DNA of 64,000 nt from CATOSD01 sp965226695 (GCA_965226695.1 OZ245405.1:1-64000); one strand, 5' to 3'. Positions 1-9,118 are shown, counted from the first letter of the stretch. Program-made: numbers and translations. The notes: generated by a model not told the origin, from the letters alone.

Positions 1-22
1 ATTCCGGCCCCTGAGCCGGAAT
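1..22. repeat. Palindromic repeat, family D
   Basis: An attccgg...ccggaat palindrome. It is the first of about nine family D copies in the window; most read gattcc/gttccc, a GC stem, then ggaatgac. All lie between genes. Confidence 0.6.
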
Positions 23-63
23 CCAGCGGGGTGGGGCTATCCCCCACAACCGGTACATTGCTC

Positions 64-69
64 TATAAT
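64..69 (+). promoter_or_regulatory. Putative -10 box for priA
   Basis: A perfect TATAAT lies only 10 bases before the ATG at 80. Transcription would start about 3-5 bases before the start codon. No Shine-Dalgarno sequence is visible, so a leaderless message is possible. No convincing -35 was found. Confidence 0.4.
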
Positions 70-79
70 CTCACCACCC

Positions 80-2518
80 ATGAGATTCGCCGAAGTCGCC
101 GTCGACGCCCCCGCGGGCTTCGCCCGCACGTTCAGCTATTCCATACCCCAGGACCTTAGCGTGCGGCCGGGCCAGTTGGTCCGCGTGCCTTTCGGCGCAC
201 AGCGCCTGCAGGGCGTGGTATTTTCGCTCGAAGACACGCCCCAGGTCCCGCAGACCCGCGACATTCTGGGCGTCGCGAGCGCCGAGCCCCTGCTGACGGG
301 CACGCAGCTCGAGCTCGCCGCCTGGATCAGCGGCTACTACATGTGCCCGCTCATGGACGCCGCCGCGCTGATGTTTCCCCCCGGCCGCCGAGTCCGCCGA
401 GGGCCGTCCTCTCTCCGGGCGAGCACGCCGACGCCGACGACCTCTCGCTGACTCCCCTGCAACAGCGCGTGCTGGACTACGTGCGCAGCCGCGGCCAGGT
501 CGACGAGACGCGGCTCGCCGCGGCGCTCGGCGAGTCGGCCCGCGCGTCGGCTGCAAGTCTCGCGCGCCGGGGCGTGCTGGAGCGTCAAGCCCAAGAGCGC
601 CAACCGGCCGGCCGGCCGCTGCTCCGCAAGCGGTTGCGTCTGGTGGACGGCGGCGGGCAGGGCCTGCACCGGTGGCTCGACGAGACCGAGCGTAACGAGA
701 GGCAGACCGCTCTCGCCGAGCGGCTGTTGGCGGACGGCATTCCGCTGCTGCTCAGTGAGGCCAACGCGCGGTACGGCAACCACGCCGTCAACAGGCTGGT
801 CTCGACGGGCTGGGTGGAAAAGGAAGATGCGGCTATCGAGCGCGACCCGCTGGCCGGGAGGAGCTTCCAGACTGTCGCGCCGCCCGTGCTGACGCCCGGC
901 CAGGAGGAGGTCGCGAAGGAGATTCGCGCCGCCCTCGCCGACGAGTCCTCGTGGCCCAGCGCCTTCCTGCTCCAGGGCGTGACCGGCAGCGGCAAGACCG
1001 AGGTCTACCTCGACGCCGTGGACGAGTGCCGCCGCCTCGGCAAGCGGGCCATCGCCCTGGTGCCCGAGATCGCCCTCACCCATCAGACCATCGATCGCTT
1101 CTCGGCCAGGTTCCCGGGGCGCGTCGCGGTGCTCCACAGCGGCCTCGCCGCAGGCGAGCGCTTCGACCAGTGGCAGGGCATCAGGCGCGGCGACTACGAC
1201 GTCGTGATCGGTACCCGCAGCGCGCTCTTCGCGCCCTTGCCGGACCTGGGCCTTGTGGTGATCGACGAGGAGCACGACTGGAACTACAAGGAGGCCAACG
1301 TCAGCCCCCGCTACCACGCCCGCGACGTGGCGCTGAAGCTGTGCGAGCTGAGCGGCTCGGCCCTGGTGATGGGCAGCGCGACCCCGGACGTGGGCACCTA
1401 CTACATGGGCCTGCGCCGCCGGATCGGCCTGCGGCTGCTGCCCCACAGGGTTCGCGCCGGGGCCGGTCCGGCGGGCACCGAGCAGGCGCCGCTCGCCCGC
1501 GTCGCGCTCGTGGACATGAAGGAGGAGCTCAGGGCCGGCAACCGGGGCATGTTCAGCCGCGGGCTGACGCGGGCCATCGAGCGCAACCTGTCCTCCGGCG
1601 AGCAGCTCATCCTCTTTCTCAACCGGCGCGGAGCGGCGTCGTTCAGGCAGTGCCGCAGGTGCGGATTCAGCCTGCGTTGCCGGCGCTGCGACGTGTCGCT
1701 CGCCTACCACAACAACCTCGACAGGCTGCTGTGCCACTACTGCGGCTACAGGCGCCGACCGCCCGCCAAGTGCCCAAGCTGCCTCGGATTTCAGATGGCC
1801 TACTACGGCTTCGGAGTCCAGAGCGTGGAGGAGGAGGGTCGGACGCCTGTTCCCGGGCGCCCGCGTGGCGCGTTGGGACAGCGACGCCGTGAGCGGGGCG
1901 CGAGCGCACGCACAGGTCGCCGAACGCTTCGAGGCGGGCGAGGCCGAAGTGCTCGTGGGTACGCAGATGGTCACCAAGGGACTTCACTTCCCGTCGGTGA
2001 CGCTGGTCGGCGTGGTGTCCGCCGACGTCGGCCTGAACGTGCCCGACTTTCGGGCGGGCGAGCGCGCCTTCCAGTTGCTGTGCCAGGTGGCCGGACGCGC
2101 CGGCAGGGGCGCTAACCCCGGCACGGTGATAGTGCAGTCCTACCAGCCCGACAACTACGCGGTGTCCGCCGCCGCCGCGCAGGACTACCAACGCTTCTAC
2201 CGCCAGGAGATGGCCTTCCGCTACGCCCAGGCCAACCCTCCCTACACGAAGCTCATAAGGCTGGTCTACTCGCACCTCAACGCGCAGGCGGCCGAGGCCG
2301 CGGCGCACAGGTTCGCCCGCGCGCTCAGGGAGCAGCGCGAGGCGTGGGGCCTCTCGGACGTGGACCTGCTCGGGCCGACGCCCGCCTACCCCGCCAGGTT
2401 GAGGGCGCGCTACCGCTGGCAGGTGCTGCTGCGCGGCCCGGAACCCCGCAGCCTGCTCGACACCATCGCCATCCCCAACGGCTGGACCGCAGACGTCGAC
2501 CCCGCAACCCTCGCGTAA
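80..2518 (+). CDS. priA: Primosomal protein N' (PriA helicase), two frameshifts
   Basis: PriA is the 3'-to-5' superfamily 2 helicase that restarts stalled replication forks by loading the primosome. Visible features in order are the N-terminal DNA-binding region, Walker A GVTGSGKTE (near 976-1002), the DEEH box (near 1264-1275), four CxxC pairs for two zinc ions (about 1650-1790), and the C-terminal helicase block with GTQMVTKGLHF and QVAGRAGRG. The length after correction is about 812 residues, normal for the family. The frame breaks twice: between about 385 and 420 (one base missing) and between about 1836 and 1844 (one base extra). The protein is complete once these are repaired, and priA is rarely dispensable, so sequencing indels are the likeliest cause. 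Confidence 0.93.
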
Positions 2519-2528
2519 GCCCGGTAGA

Positions 2529-2605
2529 GGCGGGTTTGCAACCCACCCGGGGCCAGGGTGAGGGCCCCGTTCCAATCCCCTCTCCCTGAGGGTGAGGGTG
2601 AAGTC
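2529..2605. repeat. Palindromic repeats, families C and B
   Basis: A family C unit (gcgggtttgcaacccaccc) is followed directly by a family B unit (gtgaggg...cctctccctgagggtgaggg), just after the priA stop. The GC stems could act as a bidirectional transcription stop, but no T-run is present. Confidence 0.5.
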
Positions 2606-2639
2606 CCAGAAATCCACCAACCGCAGACTTGGCTAGCCC

Positions 2640-2905
2640 CAACTTTCACCCCCTCTTGAACACTCCACACATCCGTGCTACTCTCCCTTCCACGAGGGAC
2701 CGAGCCCGCCAGAAGTTCCTTCCCCCTTGATGGGGGAAGGCTAGGATGGGGGTGAAGACACGGCAATGGGCACCCCAGGCGACCTGTCTCATTTCCGTCA
2801 CATAATGTAGCTTTCCTGCCCAAAAAAGTCTCACCAGCGTTTCAATCCGTCCCAGTTGGCCGACACCCTCAGCTATGAGGTGAGACAGAATGAAACGAAA
2901 TGAGA
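2640..2905 (+). repeat. Long dispersed repeat, copy 1 (contains family A palindrome)
   Basis: About 265 bases that match, in inverted orientation and with some divergence, 26235-26535. Shared blocks include cacatccgtgctactct, gcgacctgtctcatttccg and cagcgtttca. A family A palindrome (cttcccccttgatgggggaag, with gctaggatgggggtgaag beside it) sits inside at 2714-2757. No open frame in it looks like a protein. This copy fills most of the 600-base gap between priA and the aminotransferase gene. Confidence 0.7.
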
Positions 2906-3065
2906 CAGTTTTCGCGATTTTCTCCGCCCGTGAGCGGCCTTCGGCCCCCTCTCACCTGCCCAGGCCGCCCGCTGCACCGGGGCAGGCCGGGGACGCCGCT
3001 CTCGCCGCGCCGCCCCTCGAGCACGACTGACCCGTTGACATATTCCCCCACATCGCCCACAACGC

Positions 3066-3071
3066 TATACT
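3066..3071 (+). promoter_or_regulatory. Putative -10 box for the class IV aminotransferase gene
   Basis: TATACT lies 52 bases before the ATG at 3123. A TTGACA at 3035-3040 is 25 bases upstream, too far for a standard sigma-70 pair, so only the -10 is proposed. Confidence 0.3.
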
Positions 3072-3122
3072 GTCTCCAACACAACAGACACGACCGGCAG
3101 CGCGCTGGCGAAAGGGGTACGC

Positions 3123-4029
3123 ATGGCAGACTACGTGGCTTATTTCAACGGGGATTGGGTGTCCTTCGAAGACGTGAAGGTGTCGCCGCACGACCGCGGC
3201 TTCACCGTGGCGGACGTCGTGTTCGACGTGGCTCGCACGTTCAACGGCAAGAGCTTTCGCATGAAGCAGCACGTCGACCGGCTCTACCGCTCGCTCAAGT
3301 TCGTCCGCATTGATCCGGGGCTCTCCCCCGACGAGATGCTGTCCGTCAGCGAGGAGTCTATCGAGCGCAACATGGACCTGCTGCCGGACGCGGGCGACTT
3401 CACCGTTCGCCAGTGGGTCACGCGCGGGCCGGGCCGCTGGGCGCACACCGCCGGGCCGCCCACCGTGTGCGTCGAGGTGCAGCGCATCTCGTTCGAGCGC
3501 TACGCCGGCCTGTACGCGGACGGCGCCCACGGCGTCATAGCCCGCACCCGCAGCTATCCCGCGGAGTCCCTCGACCCCAAGGTCAAGCACTACAGCCGCA
3601 TGAACTTCAACCTCGCTGAGCTTGAGGCCGCCGACGTCGACGAGTCCGCCTGGCCGATCCTGCTGGACGGGGACGGCAACCTGACCGAGGGCACCGGCTA
3701 CAACGTGTTCCTGGTGACCGACGGCGTGCTGAGGCTTCCCGGCGACAGCACCCTGCTGCAAGGGAGTCTCGCGCGGCATGGTGGTCGACCTGGCCCGGCA
3801 GCTCGACATCCCCATCGCCGAAGAGGAGCTGCAGCCCTACGACCTCTACACCGCCGACGAGGTGTTCTTCTCCGGCACCAGCCCCTGCGTGCTGCCCGTC
3901 ACGCGGGTCGACCGGCGGGAGGTCGGCGACGGCGCGCCAGGGCCGGTCACCCAGCAGCTTCTCGCGGCGTGGAGCGAGACCGCGGGGCTGGACATAGTGG
4001 ACCAGGCGATGCGCTTCAGCAGAGGATGA
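3123..4029 (+). CDS. Class IV (branched-chain type) aminotransferase, one frameshift
   Basis: A PLP-dependent fold-type IV aminotransferase, the family of branched-chain aminotransferase, D-alanine aminotransferase and aminodeoxychorismate lyase. The Schiff-base lysine is probably in VKHYSRMNFN, and LTEGTGYNVFLV matches the conserved block before the phosphate-binding region. After DSTLLQG the frame breaks by one extra base near 3762-3766. It resumes as SRGMVVDLARQLDIP and ends at 4029, with FFSGTSPCVLPVT as a clear family signature. The corrected length is about 301 residues. An AAAGGGG Shine-Dalgarno sequence lies 6 bases before the ATG. The exact substrate cannot be read from the sequence. 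Confidence 0.85.
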
Positions 4030-4037
4030 CCCGGCCC

Positions 4038-4141
4038 CTAAGAGGGTGTTTACAACGTCCCTTCCCCCTTTGATGGGGGAGGGTTAGGATGGGGGTGAAG
4101 TGAAGGTATTTAGGGATTCACCTCTTGAAACACCCTCTTAG
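4038..4141. mobile_element. Small terminal-inverted-repeat element (MITE-like)
   Basis: Perfect 14-base inverted ends, ctaagagggtgttt (4038-4051) and aaacaccctcttag (4128-4141), enclose a 104-base element carrying a family A palindrome (4057-4100). It has no coding capacity, so any movement would need a transposase elsewhere. Its right end contains the only available start codon of the next gene. Confidence 0.6.
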
Positions 4142-7100
4142 TTCAACCGCCCGCGCGGGCGGGAGCGAGCGCGCCGGGCTGGGCCGCGCGGGCTGGCTCG
4201 CCGCGGCGGCGCTGGCCGCGATTCTCGCGGCGGCGCTCGCCCTGCGGTTGTACGGCCTGGGCTGGGATGCCGGCTTCGACTGGACGCCGCACCCCGACGA
4301 GCGCGCGATTCTGTCGAAGACTGTCCAGCTCTCATTCCCCCTGGACGACCTGGGGTCGCTGCTCGACGCCGAGCACAGCACCTGGAATCCCCGCTGGTTC
4401 CCCTACGGCAGCATGCCCCTGTACGCGCTGGCGGTCGTCCGCTCGATCGCCTCGACGCTCACCGGAGCCGAGCTCCACGACCTGCGGCTGATGGCGCGGG
4501 CCATATCCGCGCTCGCGGACTTGGGCACGGTGGCGATGGTGTTCGTGCTGGGCGCGCGCCTCTACGGCCGGGCCGTCGGCCTGCTGGCGTCGGCGCTCAC
4601 CGCGCTGGCCGTGCTGCACGTCCAGCTCAGCCACTTCTTCGCCGTCGACACCCTGGCCGCGCTGTTCAGCGTGGCGGCGGTGTTCTTCCTGTACCGCGTG
4701 GCGAGACACGGCCTGCCGCGCGACTCGCTCCTGGCGGGCGTGTTCATAGGCCTGGGGCTTGCCACCAAGGTCAGCCTCTTCCCCATTGTGGCTGCCTTCG
4801 GCGTCGCCCACCTGCTGCACTTGCTGGGCGCGCTGGACGGAGCCCAATCAGGCTCGAGGTCGTTCTCGCTGCGCTGGTCGGCGGCGCTGATGGGCGTGGC
4901 CGCGGGCGCCGTGGCCGCGGTGGCCGTGTTCGTGCTCACCCAGCCCTACGCCGTGCTGGACTGGCACCGCTTCTTCGCCGACGTGACGGAACAGTCCGAG
5001 ATGGTGCGCCGCATCCGGGACTACCCGTACACGCGGCAGTACGTGGGCTCGACGCCGTACCTGTACCACGCCCGCCAGCTCGCCGCCTGGGGCCTGGGCT
5101 GGCCTCTGGGAGTCGTGGCGATGGCGGGGCTGGCGTACACGGCGGTGCGTGGCATGAGATTGGCCCACGGCCTGGCCTACCTCGCGGCGGGGTGGGCCGC
5201 ACCCGCGGCCATGCTGCTGTTGTGGGACGGCATACTCGCGATCGCGGCAGCCTCCGCCATCGCGCTGGCCGCGCTGCTCGCCACGCTCGCGGTACGCTCG
5301 GCGTCGACCCGGGTGGACGTGCTGCTGCTGAGCTGGGTCGTGCCCTACCTGCTCATCACCGGAGCGTTCGAGGTCAAGTTCCTGCGCTACCTCCTCCCTG
5401 TCACGCCCTTCCTGCTGCTGTTCGGCTGCCGGATGATGTGGGACCTGTGGCGGCGCGCGAGCCAATGGCGCGGGCGTGCGCCGGGCCTGCTGGCCGCGGG
5501 CGCGATAGCCCTGGTCGTCGCCACCACCGCGCTGTACGCGCTGGCCTACGTCGTGGGCGTGTACGGACAGCCGCTCACGTCGGTGCGCGCGAGCCAGTGG
5601 GTCAGGGACAACGCGCCCAAGGGATCGGTGCTGCTCAAGGAGCACTGGGAAGAGGGGTTGCCCAGACTCGGCGGCTACACGATTCGCGAGCTGGAGATGT
5701 ACAACCCCGACGGCCGCGGCAAGCAGCGTCACGTCGCCGAACAACTTGCCGAGGCCGATTACCTGGTGCTGTACAGCAACCGCCTTTACGGGACCATTTC
5801 GCGGCTGCCTGAGCGCTACCCCATGGGCCGCGAGTTCTACCGTCTGCTGTTTTCCGGGCAGCTCGGATACGAGATCCGGCTGGTCGAGTCGTCCTATCCC
5901 AACCTGCTGGGCGTGGGTCTCGTCGATGACACGTTCGGCCGGTCCGGTCTGCCGGAGCCGTCGGCGTCGCGGGGGCAGGCCGACTTCCCCGTCACGCTGC
6001 AACTCGGCTACGCCGACGAGAGCTTTACAGTCTATGACCATCCCAAGGTGTTCGTGCTGGAGAACGTCGGGCGCTTAGATTCCGCCCAGATAAGCGCGCT
6101 GTTCGACGGTTTGCCCGCGCCCGCGCCGCCGCCCGCGCCCAGCACCCAAGACGGCGGGAGAGCCGACGACGTCCTGGGGCTCGTCCTTTCGCCGGAGGAC
6201 GCCGCCGCGCAGCAGGCCGGAGGCACCTGGAGCGAGATAGTGAGCGTGGACAGCTGGGCCAACCGCGTGCCCGTGCTGGCATGGCTCATCGTGGTCGAGG
6301 GCCTGTCGCTGCTCGCGCTGCCCGCCGCGCTGCTGCTGTTCCGCCCTCTGCCAGACAGGGGCTACCTGCTGGTGAAGGCGCTGGCACTGCTGGCGGCGTG
6401 CCTCGTGGTGTGGCTGCTGGCCAGCCTGCGGTGGATGCCCTTCTCGCAGGGCGCAATCGGCGTCAGCGTGGCGGTGCTCGCGCTGGCATCGCTGGTGGCG
6501 CTCGCGTTGCGTGGCGGCGAGATACGTGCGTTCGTGCGCGAGCGGTGGCGGCTGATAGCGATATGCGAGGCGGTCTTCCTGGCCGCCTTCCTCGCGTTCG
6601 TGCTGCTACGGATGGCGAACCCGGACTTGTGGCACCCGTACAGGGGCGGTGAGAAACCCATGGACTTCGCCTACCTCAATGCGGTGCTGCGTTCTACGTT
6701 CATGCCGCCCTACGACCCTTGGTTCGGCGGCGGGTATCTCAATTACTACTACTGGGGACAGTTCATAGTCGCCACGCTGATAAGGGCAACGGGAATACAT
6801 CCGGCGGTCGCCTACAACCTGGCGGTGCCCACCTTCTTCGCTCTCGCCGTCGGCGGCGCGTTCTCCGTGGTCTACAACCTCGCCGCAAGTGCCCTGCGTC
6901 CGGCGCGTGCGGTGGCGGAGGCCGGGTCCCTCTACGTACGGAGGGCTGCGGGCGTCGAGCGGTCCGCCGTGGCCGCGGGCCTGTGCGGCGCGCTGTTCGT
7001 GTGCGTGTTGGGCAACCTCGACGGCGCGGCGCAGCTCGTAGGCGGGGCGGGGCGCTGGCTCAGGCAGGGTGCGCCCCTCGGATTCGACTACTGGCGAAGC

Positions 7101-8663
7101 ACCCGCATGATGCCGCCGGACCCGCCCGGACACGAGATAACAGAGTTCCCGTTCTTCTCGTTCCTTTTCGCCGACCTCCACGCCCACATGATGGCCATAC
7201 CATTCGCGCTGCTCGCTATCGGACTGTCGCTGTCGGTCGTGCTGGCGGCGCGGCGATTCGGCGCGGTGCGTGAGCGCTGGGACGCGGGCGATCTCGCGCG
7301 CCTGGCCGCGCTGGGAATCGTGGTGGGCGCGCTGCGGCTCATCAACGCCTGGGACTACCCGACGCAGCTCCTGTTGGCTGCGGCGGCGGTTCTGCTCGCC
7401 GAGTACCTGGCCCAGGGCGGATTTGGCCTGGCGATGCTGGCCCGCGCGGCCGCGAAGTCCCTGCTGGTCTTCGCGGTGGGCTATCTCGCCTTTCTGCCAT
7501 TCCACCTCAACTACGAGACGTTCGTCGGCGGCGTTCAGTCCACAACCAACACAACCACCATCTGGCAGTTTCTCGCCATAAGCGGCCTGTTCGTGTTCGT
7601 CATAGGTTCGTTCGCGCTGGTCGAGGCCAGATCGCTCGCCGCCGGCCCGCGGCTGCCGACGGCCCTTTCGCGACTGTTCCGGCTGCGCAACGGCGTGGAC
7701 CGCCGGCAGATCGCCGCTCCCGCAGTGGCCGCGTTGGCGGCGGCTCTGCTGGCCTTGGCGGCGCTGTCGGGCGAGATGGGCGGCACGGTGCCGCTGGTAG
7801 TTGCGCTACTCGTGCTCACGGGAGCGGTGTGCGCCGCGCGGCTGCGGGCGATGCGTGGCGACGCGGCGCAGTTGGCGTTCGCCGGGCTGTTGGCGTGCAC
7901 GGCCCTGGCGCTGGTGGCCGGGCTTGAGTTCGTGCGCGTCGAAGACGACATCGACCGCATGAACAGCGTGTTCAAGTTCTACCTGCAGGCGTGGACACTA
8001 ATGGCCCTCGCTTCGGCGTTTCTGCTGTGGCGCATGGTGACCCGCTGGCGCGCGTCCGGGTCGCGGCCCGCATCGCCAGCGGTCGCCTGGGCCGTCGTCA
8101 CCGCCGCGCTGGTGCTGTGCGCCGCGGTGTACCCGGTGCTGGGCACGCGCGCTCGGCTCGCCGACCGGTTCGACGCCCGTGAGGCGCCCCTGACGTTGGA
8201 CGGCACCGAGTACGCGCAAGGGGCGGCGTACCGCGACGTGGAAGGTCCCATAGACCTGGAGGCCGACTTCGAGGGCATTCGCTGGCTGCTGCAAAACGTG
8301 GACGGCTCGCCCATCACGCTGGAGGGACAGACGCCGCTCTACAGGTGGGGCGGCCGGGTGAGCGTGTACACGGGCCTGCCGGGCGTGGTGGGCTGGGAGT
8401 GGCACCAGATACAGCAACGCGGAGTACACGGCTGGGAGGTGGGCCACCGAGTCGACGACGTAAACACAATCTACTCCACCCGGAACGCGCAAGAGGCCGC
8501 CAGGCTGCTTCGGAAGTACAACGTCAGCTACGTATACGTTGGCCAGCTGGAGCGGCTGTACTACCCGGAGGCCGGCATACGCAAGTTCGATAACGGCATG
8601 GACGGTGTGCTGGAGAGGGTGTACGCCGGCGAGCGGGCGACCATCTACCGAGTGGTGCGCTGA
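4125..8663 (+). CDS. Giant GT-C glycosyltransferase-like / DUF2298 (YYY) membrane protein
   Basis: A 1512-residue polytopic membrane protein. The N-terminal half (about 1-470) resembles PMT/GT-C glycosyltransferases: an early transmembrane segment (GWLAAAALAAILAAALAL) followed by the acidic loop motif TPHPDERAI. The C-terminal half (about 720-1512) carries the DUF2298 (Chlor_Arch_YYY) signature LNYYYWGQF near residue 873, after the WHPYRGGEKPMD block. More than 20 hydrophobic spans are visible. DUF2298 proteins are typical of Chloroflexota and some archaea, and an envelope glycan role is presumed. The only in-frame start is TTG at 4125 inside a terminal-inverted-repeat element; a TGA lies eight codons upstream. 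The two halves are separate proteins in many relatives, so this is a fusion. Confidence 0.85.
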   Translation: MKHPLSSTARAGGSERAGLGRAGWLAAAALAAILAAALALRLYGLGWDAGFDWTPHPDERAILSKTVQLSFPLDDLGSLLDAEHSTWNPRWFPYGSMPLYALAVVRSIASTLTGAELHDLRLMARAISALADLGTVAMVFVLGARLYGRAVGLLASALTALAVLHVQLSHFFAVDTLAALFSVAAVFFLYRVARHGLPRDSLLAGVFIGLGLATKVSLFPIVAAFGVAHLLHLLGALDGAQSGSRSFSLRWSAALMGVAAGAVAAVAVFVLTQPYAVLDWHRFFADVTEQSEMVRRIRDYPYTRQYVGSTPYLYHARQLAAWGLGWPLGVVAMAGLAYTAVRGMRLAHGLAYLAAGWAAPAAMLLLWDGILAIAAASAIALAALLATLAVRSASTRVDVLLLSWVVPYLLITGAFEVKFLRYLLPVTPFLLLFGCRMMWDLWRRASQWRGRAPGLLAAGAIALVVATTALYALAYVVGVYGQPLTSVRASQWVRDNAPKGSVLLKEHWEEGLPRLGGYTIRELEMYNPDGRGKQRHVAEQLAEADYLVLYSNRLYGTISRLPERYPMGREFYRLLFSGQLGYEIRLVESSYPNLLGVGLVDDTFGRSGLPEPSASRGQADFPVTLQLGYADESFTVYDHPKVFVLENVGRLDSAQISALFDGLPAPAPPPAPSTQDGGRADDVLGLVLSPEDAAAQQAGGTWSEIVSVDSWANRVPVLAWLIVVEGLSLLALPAALLLFRPLPDRGYLLVKALALLAACLVVWLLASLRWMPFSQGAIGVSVAVLALASLVALALRGGEIRAFVRERWRLIAICEAVFLAAFLAFVLLRMANPDLWHPYRGGEKPMDFAYLNAVLRSTFMPPYDPWFGGGYLNYYYWGQFIVATLIRATGIHPAVAYNLAVPTFFALAVGGAFSVVYNLAASALRPARAVAEAGSLYVRRAAGVERSAVAAGLCGALFVCVLGNLDGAAQLVGGAGRWLRQGAPLGFDYWRSTRMMPPDPPGHEITEFPFFSFLFADLHAHMMAIPFALLAIGLSLSVVLAARRFGAVRERWDAGDLARLAALGIVVGALRLINAWDYPTQLLLAAAAVLLAEYLAQGGFGLAMLARAAAKSLLVFAVGYLAFLPFHLNYETFVGGVQSTTNTTTIWQFLAISGLFVFVIGSFALVEARSLAAGPRLPTALSRLFRLRNGVDRRQIAAPAVAALAAALLALAALSGEMGGTVPLVVALLVLTGAVCAARLRAMRGDAAQLAFAGLLACTALALVAGLEFVRVEDDIDRMNSVFKFYLQAWTLMALASAFLLWRMVTRWRASGSRPASPAVAWAVVTAALVLCAAVYPVLGTRARLADRFDAREAPLTLDGTEYAQGAAYRDVEGPIDLEADFEGIRWLLQNVDGSPITLEGQTPLYRWGGRVSVYTGLPGVVGWEWHQIQQRGVHGWEVGHRVDDVNTIYSTRNAQEAARLLRKYNVSYVYVGQLERLYYPEAGIRKFDNGMDGVLERVYAGERATIYRVVR

Positions 8664-8719
8664 CGCCTCGCACGGCCCGCGCCGCTAGCGCCGGATCGTC
8701 CTGGACGCGGCACGGATGC

Positions 8720-8794
8720 TGGTCGGGGTGGCCGGGATTGAACCGGCGGCCTCCTGCTCCCAAAGCAGGCGCGCTCCCTCTGCGCCACACCCCG
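8720..8794 (-). tRNA. tRNA-Pro (UGG), CCA encoded
   Basis: On the minus strand the acceptor stem CGGGGTG/CACCCCG, anticodon stem CCTGC/GCAGG with loop TTTGGGA (anticodon TGG), T arm GCCGG-TTCAATC-CCGGC, discriminator A and an encoded CCA are all present. The D arm is GCGC-AGAGGGA-GCGC, with a loop two bases shorter than in usual tRNA-Pro. The body is 72 nt plus CCA. Confidence 0.9.
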
Positions 8795-8812
8795 CTGTCC
8801 CGTCTGGTGCAG

Positions 8813-8841
8813 ATTATAGATTGGGCGCCTGCAGCGGGCAA
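8813..8841 (-). promoter_or_regulatory. Promoter of tRNA-Pro
   Basis: On the minus strand TTGCCC (8836-8841), a 17-base spacer and a perfect TATAAT (8813-8818) would start transcription about 12 bases before the tRNA. It sits immediately downstream of the terminator of the neighbouring small RNA unit. Confidence 0.6.
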
Positions 8842-8845
8842 GGCG

Positions 8846-8908
8846 CGGCAAAAAAGAGACGCCCCCGTTAAGGGGACGTCGGCCCAGAGATGCTATCTCT
8901 GGAGGGGT
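8846..8908 (-). ncRNA. Putative small RNA, tandem copy 1
   Basis: A self-contained minus-strand unit with its own promoter (8915-8942). The predicted start is near 8908, with an 8-bp hairpin CCAGAGAT-AGC-ATCTCTGG (8884-8902), then a terminator hairpin (8858-8880) and a T-run (8850-8855). The predicted RNA is about 55-60 nt. A second copy lies at 9017-9118 and a relative at 50225-50341. No Rfam family was recognised by eye. Confidence 0.6.
8850..8880 (-). terminator. Rho-independent terminator of small RNA copy 1
   Basis: The minus-strand stem GACGTCCCC/GGGGGCGTC with loop TTAAC is followed by TCTTTTTT. It ends the small RNA and also insulates the tRNA-Pro promoter. Confidence 0.7.
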
Positions 8909-8914
8909 AGCGTC

Positions 8915-8942
8915 ATTTTACCGCAGCTTGCCGGATTGTCAA
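8915..8942 (-). promoter_or_regulatory. Promoter of small RNA copy 1
   Basis: TTGACA (8937-8942), a 16-base spacer and TAAAAT (8915-8920) on the minus strand, near the sigma-70 consensus. Confidence 0.65.
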
Positions 8943-9020
8943 TGCTAACACAGCCTTTCCCGGCTGGCGGGCCGCCTTGCGGTGAACGCCCGTGGGCAGG
9001 CAAGTCGGGGGGTGTACGGC

Positions 9021-9054
9021 AAAAAATAAACGCCCCCCAACTAAGGGGGACGTC
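9021..9054 (-). terminator. Rho-independent terminator of small RNA copy 2
   Basis: The minus-strand stem GACGTCCCCC/GGGGGGCGTT with loop TTAGTT is followed by TATTTTTT. Confidence 0.7.
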
Positions 9055-9084
9055 GGCCCAGAGATGCGATCTCTGGGGGGGGGT
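9021..9084 (-). ncRNA. Putative small RNA, tandem copy 2
   Basis: The second copy of the unit at 8846-8942, nearly identical over about 95 bases. The hairpin loop changes from AGC to CGC while the 8-bp stem stays intact. The terminator stem gains one C and its pairing G, which is a structure-preserving change. The predicted start is near 9084 and the end near 9021. Confidence 0.6.
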
Positions 9085-9090
9085 AGCGTC

Positions 9091-9118
9091 ATTTTACCGC
9101 AGCTTGCCGGGTTGTCAA
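9091..9118 (-). promoter_or_regulatory. Promoter of small RNA copy 2
   Basis: TTGACA (9113-9118), a 16-base spacer and TAAAAT (9091-9096) on the minus strand. It diverges from the NYN gene, whose ATG is at 9141. Confidence 0.65.

Noticed and set aside
337..1977. A 546-codon minus-strand frame opposite priA
   Set aside because: A GC-rich shadow frame with no recognisable motif; the plus strand encodes PriA throughout.
3035..3071. TTGACA with TATACT as a full sigma-70 promoter
   Set aside because: The spacing is 25 bases, too long for a standard promoter; only the -10 was kept.
9024..9095. A proline-rich leader peptide (ATG ACG CTA CCC...) in the minus-strand units, suggesting attenuation
   Set aside because: The predicted transcription start falls at or after this ATG, there is no ribosome site, and the two copies would encode different short peptides.
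8846..9118. T-box or other riboswitch controlling tRNA-Pro or a downstream gene
   Set aside because: No T-box sequence (AGGGUGGNACCGCG), no specifier stem and no downstream aminoacylation gene. Each unit has its own promoter and ends before the tRNA promoter.
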